Assembly: GCF_004379255.2 (NCBI RefSeq)
Contig: NC_056050.1
Coordinates: 17,353,514 to 17,417,513, forward strand
DNA length: 64,000 nt
Origin: Salvia splendens
Lineage: Eukaryota; Streptophyta; Magnoliopsida; Lamiales; Lamiaceae
Reading direction: 5' to 3'
Of the stretch, positions 45,674-57,148 are shown one piece after another. The notes under the pieces were generated by a model. The model did no database searches. It was not told the origin of the DNA and saw only the letters and a program-made list of their open reading frames with translations. How positions within the stretch are numbered: position 1 is the stretch's first letter; each line of letters starts with the position of its first letter. A program made the translations under genes and the position numbers.

Positions 45674-46014
45674 CTTCTAACGTATATTTTTATGTTCTTC
45701 CCAATATTCTAACATATATTTTTTAAAATATTCTAGTATATTTTTTTATTACATTTTTTTGGCATAATGTATAATTTTTTTAATCATTTCAATTTTTTTC
45801 TAATGCACTATTATTTGAATTTTCTAATGTAGTTTAATTCTTTTCTACTGTAGTAGTACTACATTTTTTAACATATTATATAAATCTAAGAATCTTCATT
45901 CCAATTAATAGTGAAATAGTGAAAGTTATTCAAATAATAACACTAAAGCTATCCACTTTCAATATACAACGAACTAATAGTGTCATTAAAAAGTTAACCC
46001 ACTTTTTTATATAA
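45674..46014. other. AT-rich spacer, nothing recognised
   Basis: No reading frame or repeat of note before copia B. Confidence 0.5.
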
Positions 46015-46019
46015 AGAAT
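46015..46019. repeat. Target duplication AGAAT, left of copia B
   Basis: AGAAT, matched exactly at 53052-53056. Confidence 0.92.
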
Positions 46020-46996
46020 TGTGGAATTATGGACCACCTTTTGGGCTTGGAATTAATTCGGCTGGGCCGTTTTAATTGATGGCCCGTTCTAAGTGTAATG
46101 AGTCCAACTCTTCTTGGCCCATTACTTATGGAGCGATTACCCGATGGCTGCCACGTGTTATCTTCACCCGGATTATGGCGCTGAGCCGTTGGATTGTGAG
46201 GTGTGTTTTCTCTGAGTCTTTAATCGACTCTCAACTCTTCACTCACTCATTCAATTCACTATTCTCTCTCTCTCTTCTCGAGCTTTCGCTCGGCCTTCTC
46301 TCTAAGAAACTCTCTCTCTCTCTGAAACTCTGGCCGATTTTCTTCTCTGATGGCTTCGATCTCTTCTTTTTGGTGAGGATCGAGTGTTATCTCTCAACCT
46401 CTGCGTTGATCTGGAGATTTGAGTGAGTTCAAACGGTTGAGTTTGTCCCTGTGTGATTTCTGGGAGGTTTATCGGTTGGTTTCTTAGATCCGTGAGATCC
46501 GAGGGTTCTTGAGGCCTTGTGGCTGTGATTGAGTCAGATCTGTGGCGTGAGGTGGCTGTAAGTGGTAGCAGTCGGGTAACCCTAGCTCGGGGTTTAGATT
46601 GGTTCCACGGTGCTCCCTTGTGACTTGTTGGATAGGACGGAGGAGGTCCTTGGCCCTGGTGTAGTCGTGGTTGCGACCTGAGCCATTTCTCTGTTCCTTG
46701 TGTTCTGTTTTTGTGTTTACAGTTTTAGATCCATTCTGGATCTGTTCCTTATATTACTAACTGATTTCTTGAGTGTGCAGGTGAATTGTGGTGAGAAGCC
46801 TGGTACTATTGCAAGAGGTTAAGTCTTGTAATAGATTAGGGTTTAGTCTACCAATTCTTGTACTCCCTGAATTGTTCTTGTTTGTAATATTTGGTGTTGT
46901 ACTTGGCTTGTACCTTCTGAGATTAGCCATCTCAGTCTCTGTCATATAAAAAGAGGTCTCGGTAATTAGTGAACCCCGAGTAATCTGATCCCTACA
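46020..46996 (+). repeat. 5' LTR of copia B
   Basis: 977 bp. By eye it differs from the 3' LTR by 8 substitutions and one 9-bp indel (AGAGGTTAA-type segment near 46815). It contains a CT-rich stretch at 46250-46325. Confidence 0.95.
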
Positions 46997-46997
46997 G

Positions 46998-47010
46998 TGG
47001 TATCAGAGCC
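46998..47010 (+). promoter_or_regulatory. Primer binding site of copia B
   Basis: TGGTATCAGAGCC, one base after the 5' LTR; it is complementary to the 3' end of plant initiator-Met tRNA. Confidence 0.93.
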
Positions 47011-47732
47011 ACTGGGGGATTACTTGGGCACGCCGGGTCGCTAAAAATTAAGGAGGTGGGCTCGTCAGAGTAAAGCTCGGCCTCCGGTATAGGGCCCAGA
47101 GGTAAGACGGTTACACCTTAACGAAGCGTAACCGCTCTGGTAAATTGGCTGAAATCCTTAAAACTTTTACTGCTTTCTAGTCTAGGATTGGGCAGTTGTT
47201 TCTGGTAGATACCACTGGCCGTGGTCTAGGCTTATGTGCTCCTGTGTTTCTGATTTGCTTCTTGATGCATTCCTGCTTAACTTGCTTCCGTTGATTACAG
47301 TCTGTTGTGTGTATTCTCCTGTCTTGTGTTCTAAGTTGGTCTCTAAGAGCCCAAAATCTGTGTCTTGAGTGAATTACCTATCCACCCTGCACTGGTAACC
47401 GCCTTGAGTGACCCCCTGCGCCCCCATACATTGGGTGATTGCGAACTGGGAAATCCTCTTGCCGGGGTGTACGTGACAGATAGGGATGAACTCAGTTTTG
47501 ACATTTTCTGTGGGGTTTCTGGAACTACTTGGAACTGTGTTGGAGTGCTACTTGCCTGTGTGTTGTGTGCCTGGTTTGCATTTGTGTTTTCTGCATGAGA
47601 AATACCTGTATATCTGTTTTAAGTGGTCTCTCTAAGTCCTGTGTTCTTAAGTCCAGCTTCTGTGACAGTAAGGTTGTTTGTTGTGCTTTCTGGATTGCTG
47701 GTACTATTTTCTGTGTGAAAGTTTTCTTAAAA

Positions 47733-50700
47733 ATGACTCAACCAGTTGGTATTGTACCCTTTAATGGGAAAAATGATTTTACTATCTGGAAACAGAAAAT
47801 AAAATGTATTTTAATTCAGCAAAAAGTTTTCAAAGCTGTGGAGGGAACTATTCCCGACACTGAACCTGCTGAAAAAATTTCTGAAATGAATGAATTGGCC
47901 AGATCAACCATTATTTTAAACCTTTCTGATTCTGTGATTAGAAAAGTTGGGTCTATTGAATCTGCTTCTGAGCTATGGCAGAAACTTGATACTTTGTATA
48001 TTGAAACCTCAATGTCCTCCAGAATGTATTTACTTGAAAAACTTTTCAAATTCAAACTTGATCTTTCTAAGGACATTGATGATAACATTGATATTTTCCA
48101 GAAACTTGTTCAGGACATTAAAAGGTCTGGTGACAAGACTATTGATGAATATACTAGTATTGCTTTGATGAATGCTATCCCTGACTCTTATAATGATGTT
48201 AAAGCTGCTATAAAGTATGGTAGGGATAGTGCTCCTCTGGACCTAATCATCAGTTCTTTAAAATCTAAGGAAATTGAAATTAAGGAACATAATGCCTTTA
48301 AATCTGCTCAGTCTAAAGCCTTGCATGTTAGGGGTAGATCCCAAACCAGAGGGGGTAATGATAACAATAAATCTAATGATCAAGGAAAGAAGAAGGAAAG
48401 GGAAGGTCTAGATCTAACAGTAGGAATCCTAAGGCTAATAGAAAGTGTTTTAACTGTGGTGAGGTAGGCCACTACAAGAAAGAGTGCCCCAACCCTAAGA
48501 AGCAGAAACATGGTAATAATAATCTGGATTCTATTGCTAACCTAGCTAAGAATAATGATCCTGAAGGAGTGTGCTTCATGACTCATGATATTCTGTCTGT
48601 AAATTCTTCTCTGGGTTGCTCTTTTACTGAAAATGATTGGCTGATTGATTCTGGATGCACCTATCACATATCTCCTTTTAAATCTGTGTTTTCTGATTTT
48701 AAACCTGTAGAAAATACTTTTGTTTCTTTGACAAATGACAAGAAGTGTCAAATTCTTGGCATTGGTACAGTGTGTTTAAAATTCAACAATGGCTATGTGC
48801 TAAACTTGAACAATGTGAGATATGTGCCTGATATGTGTTACAATTTGCTTTCCTGCACTTGCTTGGAGCTTGATGGGCTAGAGGGTAAGTGGGGGCAGGG
48901 AGTTATGAAGATCTGTAAGGGTGCTATGTGCTTGTTTAAAGCTGTGAAAAATGTAATCTCTATGTGTGTTCTGCTCAACCTTTGGCCCGTGAGAATAATG
49001 TCTCAAGCCTGGCTCGGGTTAATAAAGCCATGTTGTGGCATAATAGACTTGGTCATATGAGTGAAAAAGGTCTAAATATTTTGAAGAAAAATGAGTTGCT
49101 TTCTGAAAATGATTTTCAAAATAGTCTTCCTTTTTGTGACACTTGTGTCTTGGGCAAACAACATAGGGTGTCTTTCCCAACACCTGTCACTGAAAATATC
49201 AGTCACAGTGTGTTAGAATACCTACACATGGATGTGTGGGGTCCAGCCTTTGTGTCAACTCATTCTGGGTCAGTCTATTTTCTGTCCATAATTGATGATT
49301 TTTCAAGGAAAGTTTGGTGTTTCTTAATGAAAAACAAGTCTGAGGTCAGTGATAAGTTTTCTGCATGGAAAAATCTTATTGAAAATCAAACTGGAAAGTC
49401 TATCAAAGTGATTAGGACAGACAATGGTCTTGAGTTTTGTAATTCTCAAATGGACTCCATGTGTACTCAGTTTGGAATTAAAAGACACAAGACTACCCTC
49501 TATACCCCTCAGCAAAATGGAGTTGCTGAGAGGATAAATAGAACCCTCCTAGAAAAGGTTAGGTGTCTCTTGTCTAAGAGTGGTATGTCCAATAAATTTT
49601 GGGGTGAAGCCCTACTGACCTCAGCCTACCTTGTAAATAGGTCTCCTTCAGTCCCCCTAAAGGGAAAGTGTCCTGAGTCTGTTTTCACTGGTAGAAAAAT
49701 TTCTCTGTCTCATCTTAGGGTGTTTGGCTGTAGTGCCTTTGTTCATACCAAGACTGACAAGTTAGAACCTAGGTCCAAGAAAGGAGTCTTCCTAGGTTAC
49801 CCTGAGGGAGTCAAGGGTTATAGAATTTGGAACAGAAGTGAGCCTGGCTTCAGGGTCATTATAAGCAGAGATGTCATCTTCAATGAAGATGAGTTCCCCC
49901 GTGTTAGACCTGCCCCTGATACCACTCCTCTAAGTGTGGACAATGAGCCTCCTAGTGAGGTGGAGTCCACTGATAACCTCACTGAGGTGGAGGTATCTGA
50001 GGATACTCCAAGTGAGGTGGAGCAATTTTGGGTTCCAAATCCTATCACCACTGACCCTGCACCTGAGCCTGACCCTCAACCTGAACCTGAGCCTCAACCT
50101 GAGTCTGAACCAGCTTTACTTGATGACCAAGTTGTTAACCCTGGTCCAAACTTGAGTGATTATCTCCTGTCTAGAGATAGAGTCAGGAGGCACATTAGTC
50201 AACCTGAAAGGTATACTGGTTTGGTTAACCTGATTTCTTTGGCTTTTAATGTGCATGAATCTGATGGTGAGGAGCCTCAGTCTTATAAACAGGCTCTTAA
50301 ATCTAAATTTTGGAATGAATGGCAAAAAGCCATGGAAGATGAGATGTTGTCTTTGAAAGTCAATTGTACCTGGTTACTTGTTCCTCTACCTGTTGGTGCT
50401 TCTGTTGTTGACTGCAGATGGTTGTATAAAATTAAAAATGAGGTAGAAGGTCTTAGGTACAAGGCCAGACTTGTGGCCAAAGGGTTTACTCAATAAGAGG
50501 GCGTAGATTATACTGAGATATTTGCTCCTGTTGTTAAATTTACAACTGTTAGACTTATGCTTGCTTTGTGTGCTCATTTTGACTGGGAACTTAAACAAAT
50601 GGATGTTAAAACTGCTTTCCTGCATGGTGACTTAGATAAGCCTATCTATATGAAACAACCTGAGGGATTTGTAGATCCTAAGTATCCCAATCATGTTTGC

Positions 50701-51828
50701 CTGTTAAAAAAGGCCTTATATGGTTTAAAGCAATCCCCTAGACAGTGAAACATCAAATTTAATTCTTGTATGCAAAATCTTGGGTTCATGAGAAGTACCT
50801 TTGATGCTTGCCTATATGTGAAAAATCTTGATAAAGTTCCTGTGTTTCTGTTGCTATATGTGGATGATATGCTGATTATGGGACCCTGCCTTAAATCTAT
50901 TAAGTATGTGCAATCTGCTTTATGTGATAACTTTGACATGAAGGATCTTGGGGATGCACAAAAGATCTTGGGTATTAATATCCATAGGAACAGAAAGGAT
51001 TCTGTGCTTTTGCTTCACCAAGAACCATATGTGTTTAAAATCTTGCATAAGTTTAACATGTCTGCTGCTAAGTCAGCCTCTGTGCCCTTAGCTACTCATT
51101 TTCTGTTGAGTAAAGATTTATGTCCAAAGTCTGAAGCTGATATCCATGCTATGAAAAAGGTTCCTTATGCTAATGCTATAGGTTCTGTGATGTACTTAAT
51201 GGTTAGTACTAGGCCTGACATTGCTTATGCTGTTTCTTGCTTGAGTAGATACATGTCAAACCCTGGACCTGTGCACTGGGAGGCCCTGAAATGGCTTTTG
51301 AGATATCTGAAACATACTTCTAAGTATGGTCTGTGTTTTATGAACAGTGATGATGGTGTAAATCTATGTGGTTTTGTTGATTCCAATTATGCAAATGATA
51401 GGGACAAAAGAAAGTCCACTACTTCTTATGTGTTTACTGTTTGTGGTTCTTGTATAAGCTGGAAGTCTCAATTGCAGCACATAGTAGCCCTCTCCACTAC
51501 TGAGTCAGAATATATAGCCATCACAGAGGCTATGAAGGAAGCAATTTGGTTAAAGGGAGTTCTTTCTGAACTTAAATTCTTAAAATCTATTCCTGCTTTA
51601 TATTCTGATAGTCAGTCTGCTATTCAACTATGCAAAAACCCTGTTTTTCATGATAGAACTAAGCATATAGATGTTAGGTTCCATTTCATTAGGGATGTTG
51701 TTGAGAAACAAGAAATATTGTTGCATAAGGTGCATACTGATAAGAACCCTGCTGACATGGGAACAAAGTGTTTACCTGCTGATAAACTGTTTAGTTGCAT
51801 TAAAAGATTGCATTTTGATTGTGGTTAG
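47733..51828 (+). pseudogene. Copia B gag-pol polyprotein, broken by four lesions
   Basis: Starts MTQPVGIVPFNGKNDFTIW at 47733. Gag is followed by an intact CCHC knuckle, CFNCGEVGHYKKEC (about 48447-48490), the protease motif DSGCTYHIS (about 48648), the integrase core (MDVWGPA, RTDNGLEF, NGVAERINRT, 48964-49900), an acidic Pro/Glu-rich linker at about 50040-50120, reverse transcriptase ([22 protein letters not shown]) and RNase H (DSQSAIQL), ending LHFDCG and TAG at 51826-51828. Lesions: single-base frameshifts near 48395 and near 48948, TAA at 50494-50496 (from CAA) and TGA at 50746-50748 (where copia proteins have Trp). Otherwise well preserved, so death was recent. A related element could supply proteins in trans, which is untested. 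Confidence 0.93.
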
Positions 51829-52083
51829 CATGTACATGTGCATGTCCCGGGGGAAGACCTTGTTGGTCCTCTAGACCTTGGTCTACTGGAATCCCAAGGC
51901 AAAGTTAAAGACCTACTTGACTAATGAGCTTTGTCTCTTTGGTGTCTTGTTAGGCAACCTGGTTAGTTCTTGACTAATGAGCTCTGCCGCTTTGGTGTCT
52001 TGTTCTAACCTTGTAGGCTGTGATGAAGCAACACGATGACCAAGGCTCTCCTCTGTTTACCAAAGGTAGTCCAAGGTGGAGTA

Positions 52084-53051
52084 TGTGGAATTATGGACCA
52101 CCTTTTAGGCTTGGAATTAATTCGGCTGGGCCGTTTTAATTGATGGCCCGTTCTAAGTGTAATGAGTCCAACTCTTCTTGGCCCATTACTTATGGAGCGA
52201 TTACCCGATGGCTGCCACGTGTCATCTTCACCCGGATTATGGCGCTGAGCCGTTGGATTGTGAGGTGTGTTTTCTCTGAGTCTTTAATCGACTCTCAACT
52301 CTTCACTCACTCATTCGATTCACTATTCTCTCTCTCTCTTCTAGAGCTTTCGCTCTGCCTTCTCTCTAAGAAACTCTCTCTCTCTCTGAAACTCTGGCCG
52401 ATTTTCTTCTCCGATGGCTTCGATCTCTTCTTTTTGGTGAGGATCGAGTGTTATCTCTCAACCTCTGCGTTGATCTGGAGATTTGAGTGAGTTCAAACGG
52501 TTGAGTTTGTCCCTGTGTGATTTCTGGGAGGTTTATCGGTTGGTTTCTTAGATCCGTGAGATCCGAGGGTTCTTGAGGCCTTGTGGCTGTGATTGAGTCA
52601 GATCTGTGGCGTGAGGTGGCTGTAAGTGGTAGCAGTCGGGTAACCCTAGCTCGGGGTTTAGATTGGTTCCACGGTGCTCCGTTGTGACTTGTTGGATAGG
52701 ACGGAGGAGGTCCTTGGCCCTGGTGTAGTCGTGGTTGCGACCTGAGCCATTTCTCTGTTCCTTGTGTTCTGTTTTTGTGTTTACAGTTTTAGATCCATTC
52801 TGGATCTGTTCCTTATATTACTAACTGATTTCTTGAGTGTGCAGGTGAATTGTGGTGAGAAGCCTGGTACTATTGCAGTCTTGTAATAGATTAGGGTTTA
52901 GTCTACCAATTCTTGTACTCCCTGAATTGTTCTTGTTTGTAATATTTGGTGTTGTACTTGGCTTGTACCTTCTGAGATTAGCCATCTCAGTCTCTGTCAT
53001 ATAAAAAGAGGTCCCGGTAATTAGTGAACCCCGAGTAATCTGATCCCTACA
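52084..53051 (+). repeat. 3' LTR of copia B
   Basis: 968 bp, about 99% identical to the 5' LTR outside the 9-bp indel. It follows the polypurine tract. Confidence 0.95.
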
Positions 53052-53056
53052 AGAAT

Positions 53057-53604
53057 TTTTCTGATTAAAAATTTGATTGGAAAGAGGATCAACCGGATTT
53101 GAAGTTCCAAGTCGATATCTTATTTACGTACCCCAAATGCAAAATCCTGGATTCGTCACTGCTAGAAGATGAATTGCATAAGTCTACCAGGGTTATTTCC
53201 GATACACAAACTGCAACAGCTGCTATAGCATCCTATTTGGCAAGTCTCTTCAGAGTCCTTTCAATTTTATGATCACACTCAACAATAAGTCTGTATATGT
53301 ATACAATAGAGCGAGGTGCCTAATTGTCATTGTACAATTCTACAATGTTGATATGCCCTCTTGTCCAACTCCGTCGGGGTGTTGCTGGAAATACACGTCA
53401 CGAACAACCAGTGCATCTGCTACGCGCAGAAACAACATGCGGTGCATTAGAAACCGTCGTTGGAACATTTGGTTACTTCAATAGACGGAGAGCATCAGTC
53501 TCACGGTCTCGTCGAATGTACAACCTCCTTGATCACTAGGTGGACCATCGACCTCCCTTTGTCGAGCAATTGTATCTTCAATCTCCATGTGGATTATCAT
53601 TATA
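53057..53604. other. Intergenic, no recognised gene
   Basis: Short open stretches occur around 53270-53540 but overlap in several frames and show no domain. Confidence 0.45.
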
Positions 53605-53841
53605 CTCCCTCCGTCCCAACTAAATTGAGTCAAAACTTTTGGGCACGGAGATTAACAAAATTGCTTGAAAAGTACTTCAGAAAGAGGAATAAAGTAGGAA
53701 AGATAAAGAAAGAGGAAAGTAAGTGATGTGATAAAGTAAGAGTGATTGGATGTTTTGTTTTTTGTTAGAAAATGAAACGACTCAACTTAGTTGGGACATC
53801 CCAAAAAGGAGTACGACTCAACTTAGTTGGGACAGAGGGAG
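53605..53841. mobile_element. Stowaway-like MITE with a duplicated end
   Basis: CTCCCTCCGTCCCAACTAAA pairs with AACTTAGTTGGGACAGAGGG AG. TA at 53603-53604 and 53842-53843. The right end is partly doubled: GACTCAACTTAGTTGGGACA occurs twice, about 40 bp apart. Confidence 0.88.
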
Positions 53842-53843
53842 TA

Positions 53844-54578
53844 TAGTTCTACGTTTTGGTGTTTTGACGCATTTATTGAGTTTTCATAGAAAAAAGAAGA
53901 GTATAAAGATGTATCTATATATATTTTAATAAAAAGGTAAAGAAGAGGTTACGTAATGAAGATACAAAGATTGGAGTCAAACCAGGCAGGGGAGTGATGA
54001 AGTTCAGCGGTCCACAGAGTTGCACGAATGTCACCAGTGAGTTAGAGGTAATATCAAAAGCCGCTGGGTGGTCCGTTGAGTATGACACATGGTGAAGCCA
54101 TCGAGCCGTTGCGTTTATCTTATTTTATCCAAAATTTGAAGTTATCATATATCCTCTTGATCTTATCTTCAGACTAGTCTTATCCTGATTTGAAAATGTT
54201 GATTTCCGTCCATATAAATACCATAATTCTTAATCAGCTCCAAACACAATTCATAGTTCAAATTAGTTATCTATGATCATGTGTCAAGGAACAAAGAAGA
54301 AGGCTGAAGAACTTGAGAATGAATCAACGGATTTTGTCTAGTAGTTTATTTATGCTATTGTTTTTATATATGGTTTTTGTCTACTTCTCTATGGCTAACT
54401 AAACTATAGAATTTTAGAATTTGATATTAATTATTTATTTCTAATACCTAGACATCCTCGTTTTATTTTATCTATTATTGTGCGATATGCATCTAATTTT
54501 CAGACAAACTATTGAATCATAAAAAAGGTAAACTGAATAGATAACTCAATAGATCAATAATATCCAAAGATACTAGAC
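53844..54578. other. Intergenic, no recognised gene
   Basis: AT-rich, nothing recognised. Confidence 0.45.
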
Positions 54579-54581
54579 TAA

Positions 54582-55018
54582 GAGTGTCTCTATGGCGGCC
54601 GCCGTGTCGCATCCGCAGCGGTCTATTGTAAGCCGTCTAGGCGCCGCGGCGGAGGTGGAACAGTCGGGTATACGGCGGAGCCAGGTGGGAGGGCGGCAGT
54701 CACATGGCTGTGCTGCGGTTATTGCGAGCCGTGCAACTGCCGCAGCGGCCGCCTTGTTAATATTTTTTATTTTTAAATTTTTATCTATAAAATATCTATT
54801 CCCAATTATTTTTTTTCATTCCATTCCATTCTATTTATTTTTGTCCAATTAATTTTGTTCTAGTCCAATTAAAATATATCAATAATTATAAAAAATGTGA
54901 GGCGTGGTTGTGAAGTGGCTGGACATGTTTTATGTAGCTGAGGCATGGCTATGATAACTAAGCGGACAAGTTTTTTTTTTGTGGCTGAAGCTTGATTGTT
55001 CCACTTTTGTGGACGCTC
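54582..55018. mobile_element. Harbinger-type MITE
   Basis: Left GAGTGTCTCTATGGCGG, right (complement) GAGCGTCCACAAAAGTGG, with TAA at 54579-54581 and 55019-55021. The left half is GC-rich (GCGGCCGCCGTGTCGC) and the right half AT-rich. 437 bp, non-coding. Confidence 0.75.
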
Positions 55019-55049
55019 TAATTACTAATGGGGAGATCCTGAGACTGAT

Positions 55050-55130
55050 TTGAAGATATGCTTTAATAGGCGAGCTATAAGATATGATGCTTTAATAGGC
55101 GAGCTATAAGATATGATGCTTTAATAGGCG
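55050..55130. repeat. 29-bp tandem repeat, about 2.7 copies
   Basis: Unit CTTTAATAGGCGAGCTATAA followed by GATATGATG; copies start at 55061, 55090 and 55119, the last cut short at GGCG. Confidence 0.93.
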
Positions 55131-55305
55131 CCAGTGTAATCAACAATGTAGATTGTCCAATGGGTAATTAAGAATAAATAAATGATCGTCTTAGTAATTC
55201 CACCAGTCGCGAAAGGATATCAGAAATAGTAGTAGATCCAACTAGAGTTGGTGAAATCTATATTCTAGAATTCTTTTTTTTTGTTGGTGAAATAAAATTG
55301 TACTA

Positions 55306-55558
55306 CTCCCTCCGCCTCTGAAAATTTGTCATTTATTTTTATTTTCGTCCGTCCCTAAAAACTTGTCACCTTTCACTTTTACTATTTTTGGTAGTGGATC
55401 ACACATTCCACTAACTCATTCTCACTCCCATTTTATTTTAAAACTAATATATAAAAGTAGGACCCACATGCCACTAACTTTTTCAACTCACTTTCTATTA
55501 CATTTTTTAAAACTCGTGTCGGGTCAAATGGTGACAAATTTTTAAGGGAAGGTGGGAG
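55306..55558. mobile_element. Stowaway-like MITE
   Basis: CTCCCTCCGCCTCTGAAAAT pairs imperfectly with AATTTTTAAGGGAAGGTGGG AG. TA at 55304-55305 and 55559-55560. 253 bp. Confidence 0.82.
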
Positions 55559-55560
55559 TA

Positions 55561-56327
55561 GTATTTAGTTTAATCGATAGTCCGTGTAATTCGCTACCCA
55601 TGCATGTTTGCCTTTAGTTATACTACGATAATAGCATTGGCTCACTTGCAGTCTATTTGTAGTGTTAATAAACTCTGTATCAATCTGCTTGACGGACCGC
55701 TAGGTTCGAAAGTGCGAACCCGACGGTCCACTCTCTTCATAATGTCTTACGTAGTTTTCGTAGAATGAAACGTTCTCTAGTGTAATCATTTTTAGCCTTT
55801 TATCCTTCAAACTCAGCAAACTCATTAAAACTACCAATAGATATAATTTAGTAGGGTAGCAAATTTAGTTCTCGGGTTTCAGGCGTACATGATTCTGGCC
55901 CGATACCCGAAATTTTAGGTTCGGGTACAGGTTCCGGTAATTGGTGTAAGGATATATTTTGGTTTTAGGTAACCAAACGGGTATTCGGGTACCTGAATAG
56001 TATCCGATTATTGATTTGTGCATTTGTGCTTATAGTTATAAATAATTTTTTTCGTAGGGCCATAGGGTAAATTTATTTTATTACTCTTATTTTCAACAAT
56101 GCCTTTGTGTCTCTCTTTTAACTTTAAGTTTCCTTTGCCCACACTCAGATTCGCCGCAGCTACACCACACCACAAAAGTTTCTTTATTTTGAAATTAAGT
56201 AGTGTCTAATGTCTATTAGTATGCACGTATAGTTGTAGCATCAATGGGGTTAAACGGTAGCCAAATCCTTTTCTTTGCCATTTTTTCATTTCGATCACAT
56301 ATGTCATAGTAGTATATACTTCATTTG
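55561..56327. other. Intergenic; short hAT-like fragment
   Basis: At 55870-56020 CCGATACCCGAAATTTTAGG and CGGGTATTCGGGTACCTGAA resemble the CCCGA-rich ends of small hAT elements, but no complete termini are visible. The rest is unremarkable. Confidence 0.35.
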
Positions 56328-56566
56328 TCCCACGTTATTTGATGCATTTCTTTTTCTCAGTTGTTTTAGAAAAATGAATAGTTAAAGTAGAAAAAAAATA
56401 TAAGAGAGAAAATGTAGAGAAGGATGTAGAGAAAAGTCTTCTCTATACTATTCTCTCATTTATATTATTCTCTTTTCACTTTTAGAGTATATTTTTTCAA
56501 AATGAATGAAAAAAAAACAGAAATCCAGAAATACAAAACTGAAGTAACGTGGAAAGGAGGGAACCA
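56328..56566. mobile_element. Degenerate CTCC-type MITE
   Basis: TTCATTTGTCCCACGTTATT at the left against the complement of the right end (TTCCCTCCTTTCCACGTTAC). Confidence 0.5.
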
Positions 56567-56840
56567 CTAATTAAATTGTGTGTAAACGCATGATATCATC
56601 TTAAAATAAAAAAGAAGTGAGCATTGAACAACTTAGTTGACCATGCAACCAAATTGAAACGTATAAATACAAAGAAGAAGAATTTTTTGAGAAAAAAAGT
56701 AATAATGTGAAGTGTGGTAAGATCCAAGGCTTACCTTGTACAGACACGAATGCGGCATGCAAAAACTAGATTTTCATCTCTTTAAATGACCCAACTGTCT
56801 CTTTGCTCTTTGGGATAAGCTTGCTTCACTTCACCAATAT

Positions 56841-57131
56841 ATGTATCAATCCAATTTTTTTTTCTTATTACAGTGTCAATTTGATTCCCACGTTTCGCTT
56901 CCGGTGGACACGAAGATGAAGGAAAAGGAAAAGGAGGGTGAATTTTATTCCCACGTTTCGCTTCCGGTGGATTTGATCGAAAAGTTGGAAAACGGCGGCG
57001 TTTGGGAATGGGAAGAGGGGTGGTGGAGATGCCCCAACTGGAAGTTTAACGAGGAGGAGATGTGGTGGATCGCTCTTCTCCCTCTTCCTTCTTTCAACTA
57101 CAACAACAAGATACTCTCACAAATTTTTTAA
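56841..57131 (+). CDS. Hypothetical small ORF or gene fragment
   Basis: 96 codons, no family recognised. The first part is AT-rich with a TTTTTTTTTCTTATTACAG tract at 56855-56873 that looks like an intron acceptor, so the coding part may really start at TGTCAATTTGATTCC and belong to a larger lost gene. The peptide contains the phrase SHVSLPVD twice (near residues 16-23 and 37-44, from a 24-bp DNA duplication) and an acidic, Trp-rich segment VWEWEEGWWRCPNWKFNEEE. It ends 20 bp before a Helitron terminus. It may not be a real gene; I give it low weight. Confidence 0.22.
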   Translation: MYQSNFFFLLQCQFDSHVSLPVDTKMKEKEKEGEFYSHVSLPVDLIEKLENGGVWEWEEGWWRCPNWKFNEEEMWWIALLPLPSFNYNNKILSQIF

Positions 57132-57148
57132 GATATATGTTATCTATA

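Larger units (their letters stand above)
46020..53051 (+). mobile_element. Ty1/copia retrotransposon B (both LTRs, coding broken)
   Basis: 7.0 kb. LTRs at 46020-46996 and 52084-53051 (TGTGGAATTATG ... GATCCCTACA), AGAAT duplications on both sides, PBS TGGTATCAGAGCC at 46998-47010 (initiator-Met tRNA), polypurine tract CCAAGGTGGAGTA at 52071-52083. Copia domain order. It shares its coding region with copia A, while their LTRs match mainly at the PBS-proximal end (CTGATCCCTACA). It is probably a Tork-like lineage; that assignment is tentative. Confidence 0.95.

Noticed and set aside
46076..46426. 116-codon frame present twice (also 52140-52490)
   Set aside because: It lies wholly within the LTRs of copia B and is duplicated only because the LTR is; CT-rich, no domain.
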